A DNA stretch of 64,000 bases, taken from the NCBI GenBank assembly GCA_002700365.1, contig PADB01000012.1, positions 186,001 to 250,000 of the forward strand, written 5' to 3'. Position numbers and translations under genes: made by a program. Each line of letters opens with the position of its first letter. Position 1 is the stretch's first letter. This DNA comes from Kordiimonas sp. (GTDB lineage Bacteria > Pseudomonadota > Alphaproteobacteria > Sphingomonadales > Emcibacteraceae). Below the pieces are notes generated by a model. It had not been told where the DNA came from, ran no database searches, and saw nothing but the letters and a program-made list of their open reading frames with translations. Below are positions 27,547 through 35,732 of the stretch, one piece after another.

Positions 27547-28293
27547 TTAAAGAGGCGTATTGCCAGACGGTTTTGTTGTTGGCGCTTCTGCCGTGGATTT
27601 TGCATTTTCAATGATGTCTTTCATGTATGACACCAATCCTTCTACGCCATCGGCATTGACCCGTGCGGTGAAATCATCGCGCTGGGTACGTACCATGCTA
27701 ATCCCTTCGACCTTCACATCAAGGATTTTAAAACCACCGTCTGCCTGTGGGCGTACACGCCAATCCACAGAGATCGGTTGTTTTTCTAGTTCTCCCTGTG
27801 CTCTACTGCGCACATACATATCATTCTTACCCTGCGGAATGACAGAAATGATATCTATATTCTGTTCATCAAAGTTTTGTAGCTTTGAGAAATAGAAGTT
27901 CAGCATAAAATCGGGAAACATCTTGTTGTAATCGGCAATTTGCTGTTTTGAAGCCTTTTTTACATGGCGGCCAAGTACAATTTTACTGATGCGGGGGACA
28001 TCAAAGCCGTCATTGAGGATGAGCCGAAATGCCGTAATTTTTTCGTCACGGGATGTTTGTTTATCGCGAAGGACGGTCAGGGCCTTTTCGGCAAGGCCAT
28101 CAATGAACACAGAAGCTTCCGTCTGTAATTCCGGATTTTTATTCGGGGCTACTTCTTCGGCATAGGCGATGAAGAAGAATGCGCTTATGAATGTCAATGC
28201 CATAGAGAGGAGCAAGACTGCGGTCATTAGCTTTATATATGATTTTTTGTGATCGTATTTCGCGCTAATTGTCTTTGCTTGTGGTTGTCGCAT
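27547..28293 (-). CDS. MlaC/Tgt2-family phospholipid-binding ABC transport protein
   Basis: A 248-residue exported protein of the MlaC (Tol_Tol_Ttg2) family, periplasmic lipid carriers that return misplaced phospholipids from the outer to the inner membrane. The N-terminus has a basic stretch and a hydrophobic segment (about residues 21-45) ending FFFIAYAEE, a signal peptide or anchor. The mature part has the family pattern: LAEKALTVLRD, the helix DVPRISKIVLGRHVKKAS, FMLNFYFSKLQNF and the late VDWRVRPQADGGFKILDVKVEGISM. A Pro/Thr-rich tail follows. No mlaDEF genes are adjacent, so it stands alone here. The start at 28293 has AGAGAG upstream. Confidence 0.85.
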   Translation of the reverse strand: MRQPQAKTISAKYDHKKSYIKLMTAVLLLSMALTFISAFFFIAYAEEVAPNKNPELQTEASVFIDGLAEKALTVLRDKQTSRDEKITAFRLILNDGFDVPRISKIVLGRHVKKASKQQIADYNKMFPDFMLNFYFSKLQNFDEQNIDIISVIPQGKNDMYVRSRAQGELEKQPISVDWRVRPQADGGFKILDVKVEGISMVRTQRDDFTARVNADGVEGLVSYMKDIIENAKSTAEAPTTKPSGNTPL

Positions 28294-28413
28294 TTGAACT
28301 CTCTTTTCAAAATAACGGGAGGGTCCCAAAGGTCCCCAGTCTAGCTTATTTTTAATGTATTATACATGAACGTAATTACAATGTGGGTAGCGATATTAAA
28401 GCAAGTAATTTTG

Positions 28414-28442
28414 ACGAAAAAAGGGAGCAATTAGCTCCCTTT
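28414..28442 (-). terminator. Rho-independent terminator of the cytochrome c gene
   Basis: A perfect 9-bp stem AAAGGGAGC/GCTCCCTTT (28420-28428 and 28434-28442) with a 5-base loop. On the minus strand it runs into TTTTTT then CGTCAA. It lies 41 bases after the cytochrome stop codon. Confidence 0.9.
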
Positions 28443-28482
28443 GATGCACTTCTTTGAAATATCTGGCCATAATGAAGCTGAT

Positions 28483-28860
28483 TTATTTCAGGGTTTTAAG
28501 ATAAGCAATGATATCCGCGCGATCTTTGGGTTTTTTGAGACCAGCAAAGCTCATTTTAGTGCCGGGTACTGCGGCTCGTGGTTTTAAAAGGTAAGCATCC
28601 AATGTTGCTTCGTCCCAGACCAGGCCTGATGCGATCATTGCTTTTGAATAACGAAAACCTTCAACTGTTGCGGCAGGGCGTCCGAAGATTCCATGAAGAT
28701 TAGGGCCAGCTTTGTTTTTACCACCTTCGTCAACGGTATGACATGCCCTGCATTTTTTATAGACTTTTTGTCCTGCAGCAACATCGCCATCAGCATGTGC
28801 AGTGGAGATGGCTGTAATCGTCAGGAAAGCAGCGGCAGCTAATTGTATGGCTTTTTTCAT
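28483..28860 (-). CDS. Class I cytochrome c (c2/c552 type)
   Basis: A periplasmic electron carrier of 125 residues. The first 23 residues form a Sec signal peptide ending AHA before DGDVAAG. The haem motif is CRACH (C37, C40, H41), and the distal axial ligand is Met103 in GTKMSFAGL. The size and the KAGPNLHGIFGR block place it in the mitochondrial-type cytochrome c family common in alphaproteobacteria, which carries electrons from the bc1 complex to oxidases. It is downstream of the broken symporter gene by 44 bases and ends in its own terminator. Confidence 0.94.
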   Translation of the reverse strand: MKKAIQLAAAAFLTITAISTAHADGDVAAGQKVYKKCRACHTVDEGGKNKAGPNLHGIFGRPAATVEGFRYSKAMIASGLVWDEATLDAYLLKPRAAVPGTKMSFAGLKKPKDRADIIAYLKTLK

Positions 28861-28904
28861 AAGTGATCCCTTAATGGTAAAAATACAGCGGGTATCGTGT
28901 TCAT

Positions 28905-30442
28905 TTACGATATGACTTTCTGAATTTGGCCCGTTTTGACACGGTATAGGTAAGATTTCAAGTCACGTTTAACGTCTGGTGCAAGGATGTAGAGGCCTAT
29001 AATATTAGGGATAGCCATGGCGAAGATCATTGCATCAGAAAAGTCGACGACCTTGCCAAGTCCCATTGTGGCCCCCACAATGGTGAAGCTGCAAAAAATA
29101 ACTTTATAAATGAGTTCGGAAATCTTGCTGCTTCCAAACAAATATGTCCAAGCTTTAAGGCCATAATATGACCACGTAATCATGGTGGAAAAGGCAAACA
29201 GCAATACAGCAACAGCCAGTAGATCGGGAAACCAGGAAAACACGCTTTCAAAGGCTGTAGACGTAAGGCTCACACCGTCCAGACCGTGTTGTTGATAGGC
29301 CCCGGTGACAATGATAACGAGCGCTGTCATTGTGCAAACGACGATAGTATCAATAAAAGGTTCCAATAAGGCGACAAGGCCTTCTGTGACAGGTTCGTTG
29401 GTTCGCACTGCGGCATGTGCAATCGGGGCAGAGCCGATTCCGGCTTCATTAGAAAATGTTGCCCGGCGCAGTCCTTGTATGAGCACACCAATAATCCCTC
29501 CCTGAATGCCCTCACCAGTAAAGGCACCGTAAAATATTTCGCCGAAAGCAGAGGGTATTTGTTCATATGACAGGACTAGAATTATCGCGGCTACTGTCAG
29601 ATAGAGAATGCACATAAGGGGAACCAGGCGGGCGGTGACCGCGGCTATGGAACGAATGCCGCCGATATAATTACCAAGGCGATGACAACAGCCATTAAAG
29701 CACCAAAAAGCCACCCGCGCTGATAGAAAAAACTATCGATGCCGCCTGTGACACTTTCTACTTGTTGAAAGGCCTGGTTCACCTGAAAAAGGTTTCCAGC
29801 CCCTAAAGCCCCGCCGAGGCACATGAATGCGAAAAACACGGCAAGAAAACGACCTGTTTTGGCCATGCCTTTATCTTTAAGCCCATCGCGGAGATAATAC
29901 ATGGGGCCACCGGAAATAGAGCCGTCAGGATTGGTTTGCCTGTATTTTACACCTAGCGTACATTCTACAAACTTGGAAGACATGCCCAATAATCCGGCCA
30001 ATATCATCCAAAAGGTTGCGCCGGGTCCCCCGACACTAATAGCGACGGCAACACCGGCAATGTTGCCAAGGCCGACAGTACCGGAAAGGGCAGCGCTTAA
30101 GGCCTGAAAGTGGCTGACTTCGCCCCGGTCTTCGGGCTTTGTATAATGACCTCTGACAATAGCGAGGCTTAATTTAAACTGGCGTATATTTACAAAAGAA
30201 AAATACACGCTGAAGAATGCCGCTGCTGCAATAAGCCACAAGACAATCAAGGGTACAGCCGCGCCATTGATAGTAATAGAATAAAAAATAACATTTACGA
30301 TGGGGTCTGCGATGACGGCGACAGCATTATTGATGTGGCTGTCTAAACCTTCGGTTTGGGCCAGCGCAGGTGTTTCCGCAAATAGGTAGGCCATTGTGGC
30401 GGTAATAGCGGCGTAAAGAACGTATTTAAGTCGCGATGTCAT
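28905..30442 (-). pseudogene. Sodium:alanine symporter (AGCS family) gene with a frameshift
   Basis: The two halves of an alanine/glycine:cation symporter lie in different frames. The first frame (start 30442) has a signal-like N-terminus and transmembrane helices through GLGNIAGVAVAISVGGPGA and SISGGPMYYLRDGL, then stops at 29645. The second frame picks up exactly at [17 protein letters not shown] and continues to 28905 with [14 protein letters not shown], a typical AGCS block. The break is at 29665-29670, where TATA in GATATAAT suggests a 2-base insertion (removing it restores a V-I-I-G-G-I-R-S join). No slippery heptamer supports programmed shifting. All other motifs are intact, so the lesion is recent or a sequencing error. 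Confidence 0.8.
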
Positions 30443-30603
30443 ATTTACTCTATTATTTTTATAAGAATTTTCGGGCAGAGGCATTTTTTTAACGTCAGTT
30501 TAACTAGTTTAGAGAAAAATGACAGGCACAAAGAGAAAGCTGTATCGGCAATAATGACGTTTGTCGGGTGTTTTCTGCAACATTTAACGATAGAGGCCTA
30601 GCA

Positions 30604-31728
30604 TTGTCTCAGGAACAAGACCTTAACAAAACAGATGTGGAAAAGCTTCTGCTGGACCCTACACCTGAAAACAGGGCAAAAGCTGCCGAAAAGGTAAGTT
30701 TGCAGTTTTCGCGGGGCAGCCTGACAGATAAAGAACGGGCACTGGCAGAGGATATCTTTAAGGTGATGGTACAGGACGCAGAAGTCCGGGTGCGCCAGGC
30801 CTTATCACAGAGTCTAAAGGATAATCCGGAAGTCCCCCACGACGTGGCAATTGCCCTGGCATCGGATGTTGATGATGTCTCACTTCCCATGCTGGAGTTT
30901 TCAGAAGTATTAACGGACGATGATCTGGTTGAGCTGATTGCGACACAACACCCGGAACAGCAAAAAGCGATTGCACGGCGTGAAAATGTGTCTTCGACAG
31001 TTGCCGACGCCATCATCGAAAACTCTGAAGACGAAGATGTTGTGGCAACACTGGTGTCCAATGAAAGTGCACATTTAACCGAAGGCACGATGGATAAAGT
31101 GCTGGATAAATTCGGTGAGAGTGAGAAGGTCAATGCCCCGCTTGCTGAACGGGGACAATTGCCCGTCACAATTGCGGAAAGACTTGTGACATTAGTGTCA
31201 GAGAAGGTGCGTGACCATCTGGTGACCCATCATGAGATGTCTTCCGATATGGCCATGGACCTGTTTTTAAGTGCGCGTGAACGTGCCACAGTCAGTTTAT
31301 TATCAGATGGAAGCGATGCGTTAGATGTGCAGGGCTTAATAGAACAACTTCATAGCAATGGTCGCCTGACAAGTACGCTTATATTCCGTGCATTATGTAT
31401 GGGTGATATGACATTTTTCGAAGCCGCTTTGGCTAAATTAGCGGGTATACCAAATGCCAATGCCTACCAGTTAATTCACGATCGGGGGCAATTGGGCATG
31501 GAGGCATTGTTCGAGAAATGCGGATTGCCTAAAAATATGATTGCTATAGCGCGCGCGGCTATTTCTGTTGCGAAGGACATGGTTGTAAATGGTATGGAAG
31601 AACGTGAGCGTTTTCGTCACTGTATGATTGAGCGTGTCCTAACACAGTTCGAAGATGGTTTTGACCCTGATAATCTTGACTATTTTATTGCCAAGCTGGG
31701 TGGTAATAGCACAAAAACAGCAGCGTAG
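30604..31728 (+). CDS. DUF2336 domain-containing protein
   Basis: A 374-residue all-helical protein of the alphaproteobacterial DUF2336 family. The pattern is HEAT-like: repeated segments such as DAEVRVRQALSQSLKDN, HDVAIALASDVDDVSLPML and SSTVADAIIENSEDEDVVATL. No signal peptide or membrane helix. The function is unknown; family members often sit near signalling and motility genes, as here beside a TipN-like protein, a receiver protein and flagellar genes. I prefer TTG 30604 because AGAGG lies 7 bases upstream; GTG 30568 is a possible alternative without a clear ribosome site. A strong terminator follows. Confidence 0.85.
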   Translation: MSQEQDLNKTDVEKLLLDPTPENRAKAAEKVSLQFSRGSLTDKERALAEDIFKVMVQDAEVRVRQALSQSLKDNPEVPHDVAIALASDVDDVSLPMLEFSEVLTDDDLVELIATQHPEQQKAIARRENVSSTVADAIIENSEDEDVVATLVSNESAHLTEGTMDKVLDKFGESEKVNAPLAERGQLPVTIAERLVTLVSEKVRDHLVTHHEMSSDMAMDLFLSARERATVSLLSDGSDALDVQGLIEQLHSNGRLTSTLIFRALCMGDMTFFEAALAKLAGIPNANAYQLIHDRGQLGMEALFEKCGLPKNMIAIARAAISVAKDMVVNGMEERERFRHCMIERVLTQFEDGFDPDNLDYFIAKLGGNSTKTAA

Positions 31729-31756
31729 ACAAAATCAAGAATTCATAAGAAGTTTT

Positions 31757-31787
31757 AAAAGCCACCCTCGAGGTGGCTTTTTCTTTA
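31757..31787. terminator. Bidirectional rho-independent terminator
   Basis: A 10-bp perfect stem (31757-31766 with 31772-31781) and a 5-base loop, with TTTTTCTTT on the plus strand and TTTTAAAACTT on the minus strand. It separates the converging DUF2336 and TipN-like genes. Confidence 0.92.
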
Positions 31788-31808
31788 TGGATAGTTTTGA
31801 TGCAGTTG

Positions 31809-34334
31809 CTAATTTATTTTTTCTAGAGCCTGCGCCAGAACAATATACGCTTTCCCTGTGTCTGAAGAGATCAGAGACAGTGTAAGAGGGCCGTTGGGGG
31901 CAATATGCATGGCTTGCCGCATCATGTCCTCAAATAGCCGGATATAGTCGTCCACGTCTCGTTTGAAGTCTGGATCCTGGTGATAACGAGTTGTGATAAG
32001 CGTCTTATTCTTGCGGCCTGTCAATCGGCGCAGGCGTCGCGTAAAGATAGTTTTGTCACCCTTCAGGAAATCATCCCAGGCCATGTCGGGTAAATCATCT
32101 TCGATGCTTCGGGCAATATCAATGGAAAGTGCATTAAGCTTTTCCAGAATTTGCGTGGAAAGTTCCGAGAAGGCGCGTTCTTCTTCGTGGGCTTTATGAT
32201 CCTGCTTATGCTGTTCGGCACCCATTGTGGTAGCGGGCGTAGGAAGCACAGATTGTAACTGTACGGCTTCCTTTTGCAGAGCGTTGATAAGTTGATTTAA
32301 GCCGTTTTCCTGATAGCTAATGGCGCGCAATGTCTCATCTGTGGCCTCTGTGGCACTTGCAGAGGCAAGGTAGATATTTTCTGCGGCTTGTGAGAGTTCT
32401 TGGTATAAAGCTTCGATTGATTTTTGGGCGTCCTGGCTGGCCTCTTTAATTGACTGTTTTTGTTGCAGGAAGTCAGTTTCCCTTTCGCCGCTTTCTTCAA
32501 TGGTTTCTTTTATTTCTTGTGATTGTTTGGCGGCTTTATTGATGCCTTCGGTTAAGGACCTTAAGTCCTGCATGCTCTCTTGGGAAAATTGTTTTAGATT
32601 ATCAAATGCTTCCGCAGCCTTAGCTGTTTCACTTTCCATATTGTTTATGGTCTGTTGGTATTGTGCCATTCTGGCCTGTCCATCAGAGAGCAAGCGCTCT
32701 GCTTTCTGATCTAAATCTGTATTTTGCGCGTTAAGCTGGTTGACTTCTTCCAGTTTTTCGGCGAGCTCATCTGCTTGTTGACGTACTGACGACGTTGCGA
32801 CTCTAGCTCTATTTTCCAAGGCCTTAACATGATGGGAGAAATGATCCTGTAGCAGGTTTAATTGTTGTGACAGATTTTGTTCAGTATCCAGCTGGAGGGC
32901 ATTGAGAGAGGTAATAGATTTTTGCTCGTGACGGCGTAATGTCTGTTCAAAAACGTTATTTTGCTGGGTCAGTTTATTTTCTATGTCTTGTGATAAGTGA
33001 TTGAGTTGTTCACGGGCAACATCCTGTCGCACAATTAAGGATTGAGTAAAGTCTTCGTTTCTGCGCGATAAATCCTCACAAACAGTATTACAGGTGGTCT
33101 GCAGGTCAGACAGGCGATCAAGCGTAGACTGCTGTAATTGATCCAGTTTCTGTTCCTGTAATGTAATAAAGTCATCTAATTCGTGGCGGCTTTGCTCAAT
33201 AGAACTGTTGAAGCTACGGCTGATACGCCTTGCCTGCATGCCGAAAAGCTCCCCGCTTTCTTTGGCTTGGGTCATGGCGTTCATGGCGGCCTGTGAGAGA
33301 GTTTCGGTATTTTTGCGAAGAGTGTCTTCTATAAGAGTTCCTTCCTCGCGTGTCTTATGGCTTAAAGTTGCAATGTCTTGGGCATGGAGGCCGATTTTCT
33401 GACAAACTGTTTCCGTGTCGTTACGCAGCTCCGCCATGGCATCCGAGATACTTTGCTGTTGGGTCTCTAATGATGTGATGTTTTCATGGAAATGCTTATT
33501 TGTTTGTGTTGCGGCAGTTTGCATATCTGCGGTCAGTTGGTTTAATTCTTCACCAAGCCGGCTAAGTGTGTGGGTTATTTGCTGACTGTTGTTGTTTAAG
33601 TCTTGTGTCTGTTGGCTTAACTGCTGTGTGATATCTTGTGCTTTTTGATCTGATTGATCGGCCGCATCCTGAATCAGAGAAACTAAATTTTGCAGTTTAT
33701 CACCGATTTTAATACTGCGTTGTTCCAGCTGTTCGCTTAAGAGGCGGGTATCTTGGGTCTGGGTGGCTAAATTATTTTGTAATTGTTGTGCCTGCTTTTC
33801 CGCCTTTGTCAGGGATTCAAATAAGATTGTAATCTGGCCGCTAAAACGGCCTTCCAATTCGCTAATGCGGGTCACGGCCAGGTCACTGGTCGCTTCGACG
33901 TTATGTAACTCTTTGTGCAGTGATTGCAGCATATTGTCTAAGCGTTTCTGGGCGATGTCGATGGGGGATAGCACGCCGTCTAGTCCGTGCGACAGGGCAA
34001 GCCGGTGTTCGCGTAAGGGGTCAGTGCGTAAAAAAACTAATGCAGCAAGCCAAATTGCAATAAGAGGGATACAGCCTGCGGACATATAGACGGCAATATC
34101 CTGTAGCGGCATGCTGGCTAAAGATGTCGCACCATTATAGGTGATGAAATAATAAGTGCCGGAAGACAGCCAGAATATGCTGATGACGAAGGCAGTGATT
34201 ATAGGCCAATAGCGTCTTGCAAATGAGCGAACATCAAATTGACGCTTCATATGGACCAATTTGTCATCAGAACGATCTTTAAGAGGATGAGCATGGACAA
34301 CATTATGGGGTGTTGGAGATTGGATATCGCTCAC
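31809..34334 (-). CDS. TipN-like membrane-anchored giant coiled-coil protein (polar landmark candidate)
   Basis: An 841-residue protein with two membrane helices near the N-terminus (about 44-65 and 82-103), a short loop between them, and a continuous Gln-rich coiled coil from about residue 120 to 700. The last 110 residues form a conserved globular end with DMAWDDFLKGDKTIFTRRLRRL and DTGKAYIVLAQALEKI. This is the architecture of Caulobacter TipN (two N-terminal helices, about 890 residues, large coiled coil), which marks the new pole and positions the flagellum. I infer homology from layout and from location beside signalling and flagellar genes; I cannot verify sequence identity. A methyl-accepting or Smc-like protein is less likely: neither domain is seen. 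Confidence 0.6.
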   Translation of the reverse strand: MSDIQSPTPHNVVHAHPLKDRSDDKLVHMKRQFDVRSFARRYWPIITAFVISIFWLSSGTYYFITYNGATSLASMPLQDIAVYMSAGCIPLIAIWLAALVFLRTDPLREHRLALSHGLDGVLSPIDIAQKRLDNMLQSLHKELHNVEATSDLAVTRISELEGRFSGQITILFESLTKAEKQAQQLQNNLATQTQDTRLLSEQLEQRSIKIGDKLQNLVSLIQDAADQSDQKAQDITQQLSQQTQDLNNNSQQITHTLSRLGEELNQLTADMQTAATQTNKHFHENITSLETQQQSISDAMAELRNDTETVCQKIGLHAQDIATLSHKTREEGTLIEDTLRKNTETLSQAAMNAMTQAKESGELFGMQARRISRSFNSSIEQSRHELDDFITLQEQKLDQLQQSTLDRLSDLQTTCNTVCEDLSRRNEDFTQSLIVRQDVAREQLNHLSQDIENKLTQQNNVFEQTLRRHEQKSITSLNALQLDTEQNLSQQLNLLQDHFSHHVKALENRARVATSSVRQQADELAEKLEEVNQLNAQNTDLDQKAERLLSDGQARMAQYQQTINNMESETAKAAEAFDNLKQFSQESMQDLRSLTEGINKAAKQSQEIKETIEESGERETDFLQQKQSIKEASQDAQKSIEALYQELSQAAENIYLASASATEATDETLRAISYQENGLNQLINALQKEAVQLQSVLPTPATTMGAEQHKQDHKAHEEERAFSELSTQILEKLNALSIDIARSIEDDLPDMAWDDFLKGDKTIFTRRLRRLTGRKNKTLITTRYHQDPDFKRDVDDYIRLFEDMMRQAMHIAPNGPLTLSLISSDTGKAYIVLAQALEKIN

Positions 34335-34571
34335 GAATTTTTACCTTCACTGCACTTATTTATGTGGAGCATATTAGCAACCCGTTTCTATTGCTGCAAT
34401 CATGGTGATTCAATTGAATTCAGCGAGCTTGGGCAAGGTTACGGCATGTTCCATTATTATAGGCTGTTAGATCATGCGCAGATGAGAAGGATTGCATTTG
34501 CGTGATAAAATTTGCACAATTCCGAATTATCAATCGGGGGGTTTCAAAAAGGTACAGGGAAGACGTTTAGA

Positions 34572-35123
34572 ATGGCAGATATAGACCTTAGTCGCTTAAG
34601 TATTTTACTGGCTGAAGATAGCCCTTTTTTGCGGTCTTTATTGACGAACAGTCTGAAAATTCTTGGTGTGGGTACCGTAACGACGGTTGATGATGGTGGT
34701 GAGGCGATTAAGTTTCTGCAACTTGTTAAAGAAGACCCAATGAAAGCGGGCGTGATGTCTGTGGACATCGTGTTCACCAATTGGCAGATGTCGCCAGTTG
34801 ATGGCATGATGCTTTTGCGCTGGATACGGCGTCATAAAGATTCGCCAGATCGTTTTGTCCCGGTCGTTATGGTGTCCGGTTATTCTGAACCTGATCGCGT
34901 CCGGGAAGCCCGGGACATGGGGGTGACGGAATTTATGGCTAAGCCATTTACAATCAATTCGATATCAGAAAAATTAAATTCGGTCATTTATAAGCAACGT
35001 CAATTTGTCCATAACAACAGTTATTTTGGGCCGGATAGGCGCAGGCGCAACGTTGAAATAAAGGGGGAAGACCGGCGTGTAAACACATATGATACTCCAG
35101 GGGTGGAGGTTGTCCGTGTCTAA
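34572..35123 (+). CDS. Receiver-domain protein with Asn in place of the phosphoacceptor Asp
   Basis: A 183-residue single-domain CheY-like protein. The acidic pair (E15, D16 in LLAEDSPF), the Ser/Thr switch (VVMVSGYS) and the Lys (EFMAKPF) are all present. At the phosphoacceptor position, where CheY has the Asp of a DWNMP motif, the codon is AAT (34779-34781), giving N70 in VFTNWQM. It therefore cannot be phosphorylated in the usual way. The tail after about residue 135 holds a conserved SYFGPDRRRR and GEDRR basic pattern seen in an alphaproteobacterial receiver family. ATG 34572 is chosen over an upstream in-frame ATG since it begins right before the domain and follows AGGGAAG. The Hpt gene overlaps its end. 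Confidence 0.87.
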   Translation: MADIDLSRLSILLAEDSPFLRSLLTNSLKILGVGTVTTVDDGGEAIKFLQLVKEDPMKAGVMSVDIVFTNWQMSPVDGMMLLRWIRRHKDSPDRFVPVVMVSGYSEPDRVREARDMGVTEFMAKPFTINSISEKLNSVIYKQRQFVHNNSYFGPDRRRRNVEIKGEDRRVNTYDTPGVEVVRV

Positions 35124-35652
35124 AGCTGCTGTAAAAATAAGATTTTACCGTCTTTCAAATCGGTTGAAAGAAAAAGTTGGTGGTTTGGCCCCTGCCGGAG
35201 ATGCGCCACCCGCCATTTCACAGGCCTTATTGATGCAAGCACAGGAAGCCCTGGATGACATGGCTGAAGACTATCCGGATTGGGTCATGAGCTTAATTGA
35301 TGAATTGGCAGAGATACATCGCCGGTGTGTGGACACCCCTGAACAACGCAAAGCGCATTTTGAGCGCATTAATAAAATTGCCCATGACATGAAGGGGCAG
35401 GGAGGCACTTTCGGGTATGAGTTAATTACAGACTTTGGTGATAGTCTGTATGACTTTACCGGGCCGCGTGGGGGGAAAAGTGATAATCATGTGGAAATTA
35501 TCAAGGCACATATTGACGCTATGCGTGTGGTTATCAAAGACCGTGTTCATGGTGATGGCGGTGAAACAGGACGTTTAATAAAAATGGGCCTGGAAAAAGC
35601 CATTGAAAAATATAGAGCGCAGGATAAAGACGAAGCTGCAGCCGAAGAATAA
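35116..35652 (+). CDS. Hpt-like histidine phosphotransfer protein
   Basis: A 178-residue helical protein with an Hpt-type phosphorylation motif: H90 in NKIAHDMKGQGGTFGY fits the HxxKG(x)G signature of phosphotransfer domains. No kinase or receiver domain is attached. It starts at GTG 35116, preceded by GGAGG at 35105-35109, and overlaps the receiver gene's stop by 8 bases, so the two are translationally coupled and probably work together. Because the partner lacks the phosphoacceptor Asp, phosphate is more likely exchanged with a different receiver, with the partner as a docking or regulatory subunit. This is inference. Confidence 0.8.
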   Translation: MSKAAVKIRFYRLSNRLKEKVGGLAPAGDAPPAISQALLMQAQEALDDMAEDYPDWVMSLIDELAEIHRRCVDTPEQRKAHFERINKIAHDMKGQGGTFGYELITDFGDSLYDFTGPRGGKSDNHVEIIKAHIDAMRVVIKDRVHGDGGETGRLIKMGLEKAIEKYRAQDKDEAAAEE

Positions 35653-35732
35653 TCTACTTCATCACGGGCAAAAGCCGTACCGGGGGGTGTAACTAAGATG
35701 AGTACTACTGCGGCATTGCGGCGTGTATGTAT

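Noticed and set aside
29640-29700. Programmed -1 frameshift in the alanine symporter gene
   Set aside because: No slippery heptamer or downstream structure at the junction, and the family is not known for recoding.
34239-34505. 88-codon open frame between the TipN-like and receiver genes
   Set aside because: Begins inside the coding part of the TipN-like gene on the other strand, composition is not protein-like and there is no good ribosome site.
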